Shown here: piece by piece, positions 1-13,772 of the stretch
How positions within the stretch are numbered: the first letter of the stretch is position 1
How the letters are laid out: every line of letters starts with the position of its first letter
Assembly (NCBI RefSeq): GCF_041296385.1
Contig: NC_091014.1
Coordinates: 17,707,578-17,771,577, forward strand
DNA length: 64,000 nt
Direction of reading: 5' to 3'
DNA from: Aphelocoma coerulescens
Lineage: Eukaryota > Chordata > Aves > Passeriformes > Corvidae
The notes under the pieces: model-generated
What the model was told of the DNA's origin: nothing
What the model saw: the letters and a program-made list of their open reading frames with translations, nothing else
Database searches by the model: none
Program-made: the position numbers and the translations under genes

Positions 1-660
1 GTCAGGCAGTGAGTGGATCTCTAAGAGTGAGACCACAGGGATGGGATGTGTCATGGTTAATGGGAGCCAGGAGAGCTCAAGTTTGCTCTGTGTGTGAGAG
101 CATGTGTGCCAGCAGCTAGAGCTTGGCATTGCATGTCCAGATGCCAGCAGCTGGGCAGACTGGGTGTCTAAGCCCAGCTGTGAGCAGCCCACTCTGTACA
201 TATGCACAAATACATGCTCCCAGTAGCAGATGTCTATTCTGCTCAGCAGAGGGGAGCAGGATGAGGCCATTCATGTCATCTTGCTCAAGTGAGTGCTCTG
301 TCAGTTTGTTGTGTTGATATGTGTGGCCAGACCTGTACACCTGTGGTTTATACTTGTGCTCCACAAACCTCTGCATGTGTATCCTAGGAATGAGTACTCA
401 GCCTTCCTACCTTTTGAACCTAGGTACAGGGAGCTGTGGCAGCCTTGTGTCTCTCAGGCTTTCAGATCTGGTCTGATTTTCCCCTAACAAAACAAAAAGA
501 TACCAAGTCCTACTTTTTGGACAAATGGAAGTTTTCTTTTGCATGAGACTGAGGCTTTTCTTTTTCCCAGATGAATTTGTTGTACCAAAGTCAACACCTG
601 CACTGCAGTTGCTAATAAACAGCTTTTTATTTTTGATGTTAAGCTCTTCTCTTTCTTTGG
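1..660. other. GC-elevated block of unknown identity at the left edge
   Basis: This stretch is visibly richer in G and C than the sequence that follows and contains many CAG/CTG-type words. The transition to AT-rich sequence falls around 480-660. An AATAAA hexamer occurs near 614 followed by a T-rich run, which would fit the 3' end of a retroelement or of an untranslated exon, but neither is proven. Open frames here are short (under 90 codons), overlap on both strands and resemble no family I know. It may be a decayed LTR or retrotransposon, or an untranslated exon continuing beyond the window. Confidence 0.3.
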
Positions 661-3600
661 TGGCATTACCACCTGATGGAAATGATCTTTAATTGGGCCT
701 CTCTTTCTCTGTCTGCACCAGCATTAAAACCACAGACCAACATTAAAAACACATTACTCATATGCAAAGTGCACTTTATTTCAGTCATGTCGGGTCTCAA
801 TCAGTCAATTTTGTGTAACAAAAAGGTTGAGATTGCTGATGCCCGATCTCTTCCTTATAAACGCACTGTAACTTCTATTCTTCTTCTCAACTGCATTCCA
901 AAAATGCAACTTTTTAAAGATTTTGCAAGGACTTACAAACAAATGAGAAGGTTTGAAATCAAAAGACCATCAGCTGATGGACAGGTGACAGAGCAGGCAA
1001 GTTGTTGTTCTGCTATGTCCCTTCCAGAAAAGTAGCAGTTGATGGGGGGAAAAGGTTGGCATTAGCAAACTTCTTTTGTCTTCCTCCTCTGATGTGTCAA
1101 ATAGATATCATATTTACTGCCAACACATGGCGCTGGTGTTAATGGTGAATGACTGAAGATCTAAAAGGCCATATGTGGCTGCACTGACTAGAATGGAATT
1201 ATGGAATAGTTTTGCAAAAGGTCCACTGGTATTCCAAGTGGATTCAAAATATAAACGTTTCCACCACACTAGTGCCTGATTATTAAAATAAATTTTACCT
1301 TACCATTGTTTTTCAGAGAATAGAATTTACAATTTGCCTTGGCTTGTTGGCATATGCTACACCACATTTAGAATGGACTGCAATTTTACCTTTAGTGAAT
1401 TTCTTAACTGAAAAAGAGACAGTTGGTCTATATGGTTCAGTGTTGACATTTTGAAGCTGCAATGACCTTTTGAGTCTGAAATGGTTTTATATTAAAGAAT
1501 TTTCAAATGGTCTCATTTATACCTTACATACCCAATATTTTGGATTTATGCTAAGGGAGAACCAAGGTTTCTGACTTTATAAATTTCTATCATGGCCTTA
1601 AAATGCCAAATGGAATTCACAGTCAAAACCCTGATTCCTCAAGACCAAGAAAGTGTTTGCCATTGAGTTTAATCAGCCCCAAAGTTAATTCTCTATAATA
1701 TCAGCTTTCTGTTTTATGACTACATATCAAAGGTTAACCGCACATTCATGCAGCAATGTTGTGTTCTATGAATATTGTTCTGTGCTATAAATTTTTCAGT
1801 TTTAAAATTATTTCCCTGCTATGTGACAGAGTAAAAAGCAAGTGGAGAAAGGGGAGAGGGAAAGAGTGCCACTCTATCAAGGGAAGATGTGTTGTCAAAA
1901 AGTTCAGACTATCTCCTCTTCTGCCATAATTAGATTTACGGGACTAACAGGTAGCTGTACAGCACACATTTATCATATTCTCAAAGTCAATTTTCATGGT
2001 TCTTTCACTTACTCAGACTCTAAAGTTCACATTTAACTTTTAATTAAATCTAGAGAATATAATATTGAATAAAATTACATTTATCAGTTTAATTTTGGAA
2101 TGCTTACTGAATATACATTATTGCTCTGTGTTTCAATTGAATTTCATTTATTAAAGACCCTTTTTTCCTGTTATAACTACTTAGACTCCCATGGCCTCAT
2201 GATTTCTTCAAAAAAAGGGATTTGATTTTGTTAGCAGTAAGTGATCTCCATACAGGCTGTAAAATATATGCTAAGATTTCTTTGGCAGACTATCCACTTT
2301 TTGCTTTGTATCTGTTCCCCTGTAGACCTCTGTTCATAGTAAGTTTGTCCTACTGCAATGAGAAAAACATATTATGTTTTTCAAATAATTGCCACAGTGA
2401 CCAATAACTGACTCCCATTTTCCTGTAACATGCACTGGTAGAATCAGTAAATTAGTTATTGGTAATCAGATTTTGCAGAGAATTAGGCATGGAAATGCCA
2501 ACATATAGATACATTTTTTGAAAATTATTTTCTATTTCTATTTAATATATGAATGCATGACAGCTTACATGTATGCTATCTAGATGAATCAGGAATGAAA
2601 GCCTAATGTTGTGCAATGGAGTATCTCTGTTTACTCTGCAAAGAGGTATTTGATCAAGTTTTGGGTGGCAGTTTTCAGCAATAAAGAGAGAGGAGCTGTT
2701 CTAGGGTGTTGTTTTCTCTGGGTTCCCAGTTTCTCAGGCTTCTCAGAGTACTTAATTAACTTAATGTATTGTACTGCACCCACTCTGCATCTATCTCCTG
2801 AGACCAGTGCTGCCTTTCTCTACCTTTGTAATTTCCTATAATGGTAGATGTACCTAAGATAAATAGAAAGATAACAGTAACCAACAATAAATCTATTTCA
2901 TTTTGGTCTTTTGTGGAAACAAATAGGATTGTTCAAAATTGCCCATATTTTGACAGCACTTTCATCTTTAATGGAATTCTGAAATTCAGTCTGAAGGTTT
3001 CTCCTGCACTTCACTTACAAGGTAGAATCTGCCCTATGCTTCTGGAAAAAGCTTAGTGGAAAGAAAATAAAATTATCTTTACATCTATGTAGATTGAGGT
3101 CTCTCTCAACAGGCTTTTTCATCTTTACCGTCTTTCCCTTTTCAAGGACATCAAGTTCTCGCAGCACCCTTGGAGTCAGAAAGTTGGTTTTCATGGAAAC
3201 ATATGGGTTGACTTCACTCAAGTAATACCAGACTCAACCCTCTAGTAGTGATTTGTTGATTAACATCCTTCCTACCTACAGTCTCAGTGTTGCTATCAAC
3301 TTTTTTCTACCAGCTGTTGGACTGTGTTTATGGTTATTCTTGGCCTTCCCCATCCATAGCCAAAAAAATAAAAGGTTAAAAAGAAAAGGAAAGGAAGGGA
3401 AAGGGAAACACCCCCAAAAAAGGCCTATAAAAAGAAATACTACAAAAGGACAGGAAAGTTGCACTTCAACATATTTCAATTAGCTGGAAATTGTCTTTTC
3501 TAAGTTATTGTTTTCAAAAAATATCAATTTGATATCATATCCTGCATTCCAAACAGAGGAGAAATGAGTAATTCTAACTCACCTGCAATAGCAGAAAATT

Positions 3601-4363
3601 CTGCTTTATTGAAGACTATGAAAATAGTTGAGGTAAAGAAAACAAAAGACCATCCATCCCAAAACACATTTTCAAGGAAATATAAAATGAACAAAGGAGA
3701 ATATATGTTCTCTTGGTGAATCTCCCCTGGATTTTAAGAACTTCTTCAGATGTGTTTTATAGATAAGAACTTCCACAATGCTTTTCAGATTTTTTTCTTT
3801 TATCTCATCTTGTTCTCTAAAAAAACTATGGAAATGATTTTTGCAATAAGAAAACAGCCCACAGCAAACAAATACTCTGGAGATTGTAGATAAGGTTTTT
3901 TTCCTTTTGGTGGGAAACTAAATTTTGTTATCGTCCGTAAATACTGAAATTGAGATCTGCTAAACCTACTTGTCCAAGCTTGCTACAAATTGCTTGGGGT
4001 CATGATAGATACTCAATTCTATACAAAGACACCATAGTCAAACTATAATAACAAATCTAAATCATAATAATTTCCACAAGACATGAAGGAAAATAACTGA
4101 TCAGGTCAACAGTCATTGTTTTCATAAAAACCGCAGAAAACATAAAAATAACAAAAAATGCTTCGATAGTTATTTTGTCCCCCCTTTTTTTCCCCACAAT
4201 TCTGCCAGATATTCAAGACTTGCCCCAACACATTCATAATACTTAATTTTCTGCTGCTCTGCAATATTTTAATTGATTAGAAGAGTCATTTGTCAGCTAG
4301 CAGTTGTGAAGTAATGTGTATTCTCTGCCTTGTATTTTTGTGATTTTAGAAAATTGAATTATT
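661..4363. other. AT-rich non-coding stretch, no gene seen
   Basis: I see no recognisable gene or mobile element. Open frames are short and scattered over all frames. The only local structure is a purine-rich low-complexity run at about 3361-3425 (A-rich with GGAAAGG words) and several short A or T runs. It could be intergenic or intronic. Confidence 0.6.
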
Positions 4364-4426
4364 AAAAAACAAAAAAAAACCATCAAACAAACAAACAAAA
4401 AACCCTCACAAACAAAAAACCCAACA
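4364..4426. repeat. A-rich CAAA/CAAAAA low-complexity repeat
   Basis: The plus strand shows an interrupted run of CAAA and CAAAAAA words, including three consecutive CAAA units around 4385-4400. This is a simple-sequence tract with no coding potential. Confidence 0.8.
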
Positions 4427-5154
4427 ACACCCTGCCATACTTTTAGAATCTTTGGCTTTGTTAATCTGTGTAATAAGAAAACTTCAGAATATTGCAAAGT
4501 CACAAAGGCTAGGAAAATATTTTTTCCTATACTGCATGTGGCTGCATTTGTGGGTGTTTTAACTTGTAATTAGAAGTCAAAATATATCACAAAAGGGAGC
4601 ATGAATAACTTGACTGTCCCACTGAAATCAGACAATATCAGGACATGCAAATATTTTGTCCTGACCATTTTACCAATTCCAACAGACACCTAGAGGACCT
4701 CCCTCTTTTTTTTTTTTTACACTTTAGTAACATTTGTACTGCTCATCACACCAATAAAATCTATGAATTTGAAATATATGAATTTTTAACATGGCTGCAT
4801 CCTCCTTTGAAGCATAAAATAATGGCTTTGAGACTAATGCATAATATCAGAAAGATTGCCAAACTTTTTAGAAATTTGTATAATGCTGTCATTTTTTTGT
4901 TTCTGCTTGATAAAATATGAAACACTTCTGTATTAAAAGAGTCAATCTTCTACTTGCTAATTGAGGAGGATTTAAATGATGCCCTTTGGACGGTCAAAAA
5001 ATGTTTTACTGAGTAAAAAATACTTACACTTAGTAATTACAGCCTAGCATATACCTTGTGACCTCCCCATCATTTCCTAAATGGAGTAGTTTGATTAATC
5101 AGCCTTTTGTTTTGTTGTGTTTCTTTTTTACTTTTTTTTATGCTATTCACTTGT
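4427..5154. other. AT-rich non-coding stretch
   Basis: No gene, repeat family or RNA was recognised. There is a short poly-T run near 4707-4719. Confidence 0.6.
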
Positions 5155-5290
5155 GGGATATGCCCAGCCCTCCTTTGCCAGCAGCTGAGAGAAAGACACT
5201 GGGCCTCGGGAAGGCGATCCCTTCCGGGACCATCTCTCCGGACCAGTCACCTCTTCCTGGGTCAGAGCCACGGACCCCCCCACCAGCTGA
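5155..5290. other. Small GC-rich patch in AT-rich DNA
   Basis: About 135 bases with clear GC enrichment and several CpGs sit abruptly in AT-rich sequence. Two overlapping plus-strand frames of 92 and 74 codons cross it, but neither resembles a known domain. It contains an imperfect hairpin: GGAAGG at 5209-5214 and CCTTCC at 5220-5225 around a 5-base loop. It could be a fragment of a GC-rich retroelement. I do not recognise it. Confidence 0.35.
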
Positions 5291-6348
5291 AATATTCACT
5301 TATTGGATTTTTGAGGGTGGTATTATCTTAAAATAATAAATGAAGTTTTACTATTTGTAATCAATACACTCACTAGTTTGCCTTAAGATTCCAGATAAGA
5401 CAAAATGACCAATTGTGGTTTCTTATTTGCATCCAACAGACATGTGTCTGTCTAGACTTATCTGTGATTTACTTACTATTTAAAAAAATATATAAATTTA
5501 TAGGGCTGTAAAAGAGCTCATAGGCAAGATCAATTAAATCATACAGCAGAAACAGACTTGCTGGAGGAATATGATAAGGGTAAAGACAGCTCCTGAGCAC
5601 CTTAACAGGTCATCATTTACCCCATTTGCACACTCCAGGGTTCGAATTGCTTTGCATGCTAATGCTTACAGAAATGCATGACTCATTAAATCAGTATTAT
5701 CCAACAGGAAGAGTTTGCCATATTAGTTGTAAGCATTGAAAACACTGACACTGTAAGTTAAGATTCGTAAAAACAAAAAGACTTTTTTGTTTGGTTTGTA
5801 GTTTGGATTTTTTTTTTTTAATAGAGGTTGGTAACTCAAATAGTTGTAAAATTTTTAAACTTCACAATACACGTTCTCTCTCACCAGAGAAGAGGAAGGA
5901 GAAGATAAGAGAAAAGTAAAGAGAAGAAATGAACCAGCCACCATCAAGTTCTGTTTTAGTTCTTTTCTTGTCAAGATAACAAAACACACTGATAGGCAGC
6001 AATAGGGAAAGCAGAAACAAATACGTTTACCAGGTGGCTGAAAAAAAATCTTGGGAAGGCTATGATGTTTGCCTCAACAAATGTATGTGAAAGGCAGAGA
6101 GGTGATGATGACTTCCAAGGCACCTGCCACTTTTCCTGCTGCAGGTGCTTCCCACCAGGGGGATGGAGAGAAGAGAAAGATAAGAGATAAGCAAACACAC
6201 GTTTTATTATTGTGACTTGAAATATATTAGTGATAATTGGGGTTTTTTACAGCTAGGCAGGCCAGTTGCCTTACAGTGTACTAGTGGATCATATCTTTCA
6301 GTTAGTTCTATTCAGACCTAAGCAAGTTTGCACCCTTTGATTTGTTCC
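5291..6348. other. AT-rich non-coding stretch with a purine tract
   Basis: No gene was seen. Positions 5881-5935 form a purine-rich (GA-rich) tract. A B-box-like GGTTCGAAT occurs at about 5639-5647 without any tRNA cloverleaf around it. Confidence 0.55.
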
Positions 6349-6391
6349 ACAAAACAAAACAAAACAAAAAACAAAACAAAACAAAACAAAA
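6349..6391. repeat. (CAAAA)n microsatellite
   Basis: About eight CAAAA units run on the plus strand with one expanded CAAAAAA interruption. This is a simple repeat with possible length polymorphism. Confidence 0.9.
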
Positions 6392-9300
6392 TGTGGATAG
6401 TTAAGTACTGGCATAGATATGAAAAGTAAGATCTTGCTCCAAAGTGGAAAAGCAGTGTAGCCATCCCTCATGTAGGTCATTTAGAAGATAATTTTTGCAT
6501 TTGACTTGTAGTGGTCTTGCATATATTCTTTGTAAAGTTACTTCTCATCTGAAAAAAAGGGTCTGGAGTCATATTTTCTCCCGGCCCGTTTTCCTGTGAA
6601 TTGCTCCATTCACTACTCTTCATCTAAAATGAGAATTTAGGTAAATTTTTCTTTTTGTTCTTGTGAACTTTTAAAATAATTGCCTAATGCAATTAACAAT
6701 TATGTGTACTTTTAACAAGTTCCTGTCATCCATGCTTAGGCCTCCTTTGTGTTTTACTTCTGTCAACACTTAATCTATAAAAAAGTTATTTCATTTTCTA
6801 AAACACCACGTGCAAATTACAAATTTTCAAGTGATAAGATTTCAACCTGCTGTAGCATTTTTGTGTGATTTGACAGTCCAATTATTAAAGCATTTTGAGA
6901 AGGAAAAAGAACAAAAAACAAACTACTAAAATTTGTAGCTAATAATGGATCCATAGGCATGAGCAATGAAAATAAAATTTACTTAAAGAAGCATAGTTAT
7001 AGGAAATAGGCTATCATTTATATTCAGGAACTGAATGGAAGGTAGGTCATAGCTTTGAAGCAGAACTTAGAATGAACATACTAAAAAAAAGAAGCACTTC
7101 CAATTTCTAAAGCTGCAGCATAAATATCCTAATGCAAAGGAAATTTATCTCTCCACAAAAGACCACATGACCCCAGGGGATTTGGCTTCCACCTCAGCTT
7201 TGCTATGGTCCCCAGTGTGATGCCTTCTCATTGAATTCTCCAAGCACATTCATGCTAGAAAAATGGAACACCAATGGCTTAAGCCTGTGAATAAGCCCCT
7301 TAAAAAGACGCTTTCTCATACAATGAGAATGGGATGTTGGGTTCTTTCTAACAGTTAACACCTGGAAAGATTATAAACAAATGAGAAATTTGTAATGCAG
7401 GTGAAGTGTAAAATTTGTTTTACAGTTTTATAGTTCAGGGTTTTTCTTTGATTAACATTAAAAATCCCTACTGCTAAACTTTTTTGAGTTATCTGGACTG
7501 AGCATGCACTTAATGGCACTTGACATGTAAAAGACACAAAGGGAATGTATGCACTTACAACTTAGCCCTTATTTTTGCTATTAAAGCACATTTTTTCTGA
7601 GCTTTGGGAAATCTGGATTACCTCAATTGGCATACAGCAGAATCATTATTATTATTCCATGTAAAATTTTCTTATGTTATTTGAATGATGTAATTGGAGT
7701 TTTGTATTCAAATTTTTTTTAAAAGAGTCAAAGTTTATAGATGTTAACTGTCTTATAGAAAGAGCAAAATAATCAGGTATAAAACATTTGAAGTGATAAA
7801 ATCTGAGGGAATAGATTATAGTGATTTGACAGGGATACATAATAATGTAATAGTTTTCAAACATCTGCTGAAAGAGCAAAACCAAATCTCCACACATGGC
7901 ACATTATAAATTCATTCGTTCAGAGATTAGGAAAAGAAAATAAAAAATTACTGCTGGATGTGAGTCACTGCTTATACTTATTGTTTTTTATAAAATGTGA
8001 TGTTTTAAAAGCACATGGCTTTGTGATTATTTATTAGTACTGCATGAAAACTACTGAACTTGAAAAGATAACTGTTCTGCTAGTCTGAACTGCAGATTAA
8101 ACCAAGAAATGTAATAAAATTAATGTTTTTGTTTCAAAAAAAACCCTAAAAATTGAATACTTGAAAAGTTCAACCAAAAAGAATAGAAACTATAATCTAC
8201 AACACTGAAATAAGTGAGGAAAAAAAAGCATGCATTATTGTTAATGGAGAAAATTTTATCTTGTACTGAGTGTATTTCTGAAGAAATGGTAAAAGGTGGT
8301 GATAGTGCTTGTGCAAGACTTCACACAAACAAAGGAAACTAAACGTAGAGTGCATTCAAGCCTTCTTAAAATTATCATCAATTTTGAATAATTTTGTGAA
8401 ACCCTTCTATGAACAAAACTACACAAAGAATGTTTGATTACATGACAGAAGGGAGGGGAGTGAGAGGAAAGCATAGAATACTTTGTTCAGCAAGAGTAAA
8501 AGGCTATTTGTGAACAAAGGAACAAAAATGAAAAAGGTCTGAAAAAAAGATAACAAAAAGACTCACATACAAAATTTAAAAAATGTGGTACCAAGACGTA
8601 CTTAAAGCAGTGAGTTCTTTTCCTATCATCCAGTCAATATAGAAGTGGAAGCTGCATGAAAACTAAAAATATGCAGCAGCAGGACATTTTACAGTCAGCT
8701 TCTAGGGTTTTATTTATACCACTTTCCCAGGCCAGGCTTCAAAGCATGTAATAATTTGCCCACATCCTTCTCCCTCTCTCACTCTTTCCAGACAGAACAA
8801 ATATTGATGGGAATTCTTAGTACTTTTGGGTCCACCCTGACACATCATTTTAGTTATGGGTCTTCCGACACTAGCGAAGAGACACTACAAGCAGGATCTA
8901 AATACCTCAAGAGAACATAGTAGGTATTTTTTGGTAAACACAGTAGCTTGCTGAGACTTCAACATGCCAGTAGGGAAGGCATTAATAAGCTCCACTTACC
9001 CAATGAGATGGGTGATGAGTCTGGATAGGGTTGTCAGCTTTCAGTCAGGATAGGAAGAGATGATTTTCCTTGTACTGGATTGATCTTTCATGTTGCTGTC
9101 TTGCTCTTTTTTGATTCACTGTTTTTCTTCTTAGGAATTTACTTCTTCTTATGCCAGTATTTACCTTGTGAATCCATCTGCTAACAATTCCCAAATTAGC
9201 AATTGTACTTCTGTGGTTTGAGCTTTCTTATACTGCATGTCATAGCTTATGTACTCTTACATATTTTTTTCCAATAAACAATTTTCACAATAAAACTGAG

Positions 9301-12300
9301 CCACGGACATATGACCATTCTTTAACAAAATGGGGTGGGAGCACAGACAGCTGAACTCCTGAAATGAAGGTTACATGGAGAAGCCTTGCTCTGTTACCAC
9401 ATCTGTCCCCATTCTGCTGTGAAATCACTGGGGTTCAATTGCAAAAAGCTTCTTCAGTATTGAAGCTAAGACTGTGATTGCCTTCTTAACTAGATTGATG
9501 TTTTTAAATAAAAACATTTTATAATAACTCAACTCCTTTGGTTGTCCCATAGATTATCAAAAATCCTTGGGTTTGTTTATTTTTCCTACATTTTATAGAA
9601 GTTATCTGTGAAGGGCTGAGATATAAATACATATATATTGGGTTTCACAGCCGGCTTATCATATGATTGACAGAAAACAATTCATTCATCATTCATTTCA
9701 GAGAGCTTTTCTGACTTGCAAATGTGATAGTGGATTGGAACTGAATTTGGAGATACCTAGGCTTATTTTCTAGCACTGGGGAAAGATTTATGGTTTCTAA
9801 TGGAAACCAAATAGAAATCAGTGAACCTGACTCCCTGTCCTGCCATAACAGTGTCTATAAAATTACACTTGAATAAATTCAAGTGTTCAGGGTGGAGGAT
9901 CCACCTCTATGGGTTCCACTATAATTTTCTTTGATTATCTTGTAAATAAAAAGTGAAATATGGGGAAAGACCTACAAATAGAGTCCATGCAGGTCAGAGT
10001 AATAAAAGTCATGTGAAGCACCAGTGAATGTAAACTAGCAGGTTGTGCATGTCTATCATCTTGAGCTGAAAAGACTTATTTCTTCTGTATGAAACAATAT
10101 CATAGCTTCTTTTTTTATTTAAAAAAAGGAGGTAGAAAAATCTATGCATACCAAAGAAATGCAAATAGTGTAGCTATCTATTCATATCACCTCTGAGCTT
10201 TCTCAGACTTCAGCTATAAGTTTTATATTAATATTTGCATATTTAAGTTTCACTTCAACAAAGAAGAGTTTTAAGGAGAAATTTATTTCCACCTTTCAAT
10301 ATGGGAGTGAGAGAGATTAAGAAGCAGTTATAAACTACAGAGTTCATTACTATAAAGTAGACAGTCTGGTCATAAAATAATGAAAAAAAACAATCACTTC
10401 CATTTACAGATGCAACTGCACAGTCTATTTTAGTAGGAAAATATAGATGGAAGATGTAGCATAGTTATTAAATATTTCCAGATTTAACACAAGCACATAT
10501 TTTCTGAAATATTAGCTGTAGTTTACACTTTTTCATATAATCATTTCTAAAAATATAGCTCATGATCTGTTGAGAGTTATTATCATGACTGTTGGATTTC
10601 TTTTTTTGTCTCAGTTATATTACAGGAGTTTGTCCTTAAAGATTTTTCTTAAGGAGTTTCATGGCTATATTATTTATTTAGCATTATAAAATATGGTAGT
10701 TTATCTGACTGGAAGAAAGATGTGAGCAAATTGTCTAAGAGACTTTAAAAACCTACTCTTCATCACAGAAAACTTTGAGCTCATTCCTTAATAGTTGTCA
10801 TCAGTGCATATATTGGAAAAACTTAGAATTGGCCTATCTTGAAGTAGCATGTTTTAATTTCATGTTCTAAAGAACTAGGTACTTTTAGTTTTCAAAAAAA
10901 CTTGTGTAGTGTAACATTTCTATTCAGTGGTCTATAAGCTGTTATAATTAAAACACTGCATATTGCAAAAAAACCATGAGATTTGGGGTTTTTAGAGAAT
11001 AGAAGAAGAAGACTCATATCCTTGGAAATTCTGGTATTTTCATACTCCATTATGTCCTGGAAAAAAGAATATGTGTGATGTTTATTCACAAAAAATTCCT
11101 GCAATATCTCATTTCATCAAATAATAATTTAGTCTTTGCTGTTGATGCCAGAATGGCATTTTGAGAGGTAGGATATGGAGCACTACCTGTATCATCACAC
11201 TCTAACGGGGTGCAAGACATTGCTCAAACAACAATCCTAAGTTATCTCAAAGACCCCTGCAGCTCTTTCTTGTCTCTTTCTTCCTTCAGAAATCACATCA
11301 GTATAACACAAAAGGAATTGTTGCACAAACCTGTTGGTGAATTTTTTTCTTTTCTGTTACTGAATCAACTTTTGACAGGCATATCAGGAATCCAGTAATT
11401 CTTTTTTAATTTTAAAATATGCAGCATACTTCTGAAACTAGGATAAAAACATATAATGTGGAAAGTACATCAATATTGCAGAAAAGTTGATACTATTGTA
11501 TGAAAGAAATAAGCTTTCAAACGTATATTTGAATGTCTAAACTCATGACTTTGGATTTTTTAATAAACAAAGTGCCATACCCACTTAAGAACTTTTCCTA
11601 TAACACTGCCAATAACTATGAAAGGATAATCAGAGCATAAAAGATAACAAAGAAGACTACTGCATGAATTTAAAAAATGTACCTATCATCATTGAAACAG
11701 AATACTAAAGAAAGTCAAGGGTACACATACCTAGTAATTTTAAAATTAATTTAACTTTAGGGTGTTAATTCTGAATGTTCTACATGCTCTTCCTCTTTAG
11801 TGGCTTCTGACATTTGTCCTGTGCCAAAGCCAAACTATTGCATTGCTTTTACCAGCTGAGCAAGTTCCTAAGCCTGAACAAAGCTGGTTGTCTCTGTTAT
11901 GTTCAATGCAAATACTTTTAGCCAAAAGAGTGTTCTTCACTGAGCTTCCTTAATGGACAAAGATCTCTTGGTATATGTGTTTAAGGCAAATCCAGGAGAA
12001 GTTCTTACCCTAGGAAGAATGGATGTACACTTGAACTTTCAAAATCTCATTTAAATCTTTGTCCTGTTTTTATAATGACATGAAGGGGCAGCACAATGCA
12101 GTGGAGGTTTAAGCAAAAAATATTACACAAAATAAGAATATTAATTATGCATTGTTGATATAACACCAGCCGCAGAAGACTATGGAGTTGTTGCTCATTG
12201 AAAAACAGCAAAATGGCCAATTCCTGGTCAAGGACTTTGTAACCTTCTGGCTTATGTTTCCCTGTTCTGTAAGCCTAGGAATAGGCTTTTTTTCTGGTGG

Positions 12301-13732
12301 GCCGTGCAAAAAATTTTGCACCAGTCTGGACAACACAACACACAGAAAGTACGTAACAGTTCTCCCAAGCAGTATACCTTAGTGAGGATTTTGCTAGGCT
12401 TATTTTTTATGCCTCTTTTACTCACTCCTGAATTTCCTTTGATTCCTGTATCCAAATAAATTTCAGGTGGGCAGGGATTTTACCTACATTTGTGATTTTG
12501 AACATTCTGAATTCTGGGAACAGGATAAAATAAAGCGCTTTCTATCATTAATCTCTATTTCTTTATTGCTCTTATGGTGGATATTGCTGCACAGTGTTTC
12601 CATGTACATCTTGTTTCCATGGATGTGTGAGGGCTGTATCAGCCATTGTGAGGGTCAGTTGCATCTGACAAGACACAAGGAGGATGTTTAATTTCAAAGC
12701 AAACACAAAGAGAAGAGGTACCTGATCCTCTCTACTCATAATTTGTGAAATCTACTGGCAGCTTGACCATATTTTCCATTTCTCTAAAATATAACATTTT
12801 CTCCCTAAAAGTAATTTGGCAGCATGTAAGCAAACAGAAATAAGTAACTTATTAAAAAAAAAATGTTGTACTCTAAAGAAAGCAGTGTCTGGATATTAGA
12901 ACATAAAATTTTACAAGCAGGAACACTATTCTGTCAAGGTATCCTAAAGGGTGTCATTCTCTGTTATTCAAGTTTCTTTGGTCAAGTCTATTGCCACAAG
13001 TGGAAATGTCCTAAAATTTAAGAATATAACTGTATTAGAAAAATTAAATGCAAAGAAAACCCATAAAATGTCTATGGAGTCATTATATTTCATTGGCTCA
13101 TTAATAGAGATAACTCTCATTGCTCCTTATCTGTTCTTACAACCTCTATGTACTGGTAACACATTCTGGGTGAATGTTAATGGCTGACAGGAGAGCTAGC
13201 ACTATGCTGAGAATGTAACATGAGATTTACCTAAGATTTTAAAATTCAAGCCTCTAGCTCCCTCAGAGAAATCACAGAAGGATAGGAAACAATTACACTG
13301 CAATATAAACTGGATTTTTTCTCTGTGTGTTGTCTTCAATTCTCCTTCAAAAGATTTGGGTCATTTTATTTCCATGTGAGACTTAAAAGCATAGAAAAAC
13401 AAAAATGAATTTTCTGGCATACCGACTAGAAGTCTGACTTTTAAAATATTCTACATGTTTGCTTTCAGGGTATGTCTTTAAAGCTTTCTTTTCCAATCAG
13501 AAAACAAAATGTGAGAGTCTTATTTTGGAAGCAATTAATATATTTGTTGGAAAAATCATTTGAAATGAAAGGAAAGGTATGTAAAGAAAACAGCTTTTCT
13601 GAATCTCACAAGTCTTACACAGAACTGTGAGAACTGTCATCTAACACAGTAAACTCTGTGTTGCAAAATGATTAGTTAGAATACTTCTGGTTAAAAATAA
13701 GGAAGCAGGAATTGGCAATAAGGTCCTGGAAA
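6392..13732. other. Long AT-rich non-coding stretch, no gene seen
   Basis: No protein family, RNA gene or mobile element was recognised over this 7.3 kb. All open frames are under about 82 codons. Small features include a near-perfect palindrome at 9865-9886 and an 8-bp-arm inverted repeat at 12304-12321. Functional conserved non-coding elements cannot be excluded without alignment to other birds. Confidence 0.55.
9865..9886. repeat. Short inverted repeat, 10-bp arms
   Basis: ACACTTGAAT at 9865-9874 and its exact reverse complement at 9877-9886 are separated by two bases. It could form a hairpin or cruciform. No flanking feature gives it a function. Confidence 0.6.
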
Positions 13733-13772
13733 GCAAACAAACAAACAAACAAACAAACAACAACAAAAAAAC
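13733..13772. repeat. (CAAA)n microsatellite
   Basis: About seven uninterrupted CAAA units are followed by CAACAAC and an A run on the plus strand. Confidence 0.9.

Noticed and set aside
5638..5650. GGTTCGAAT resembling a tRNA B box
   Set aside because: No A box at the right distance, no acceptor-stem pairing and no T-run terminator in tRNA arrangement.
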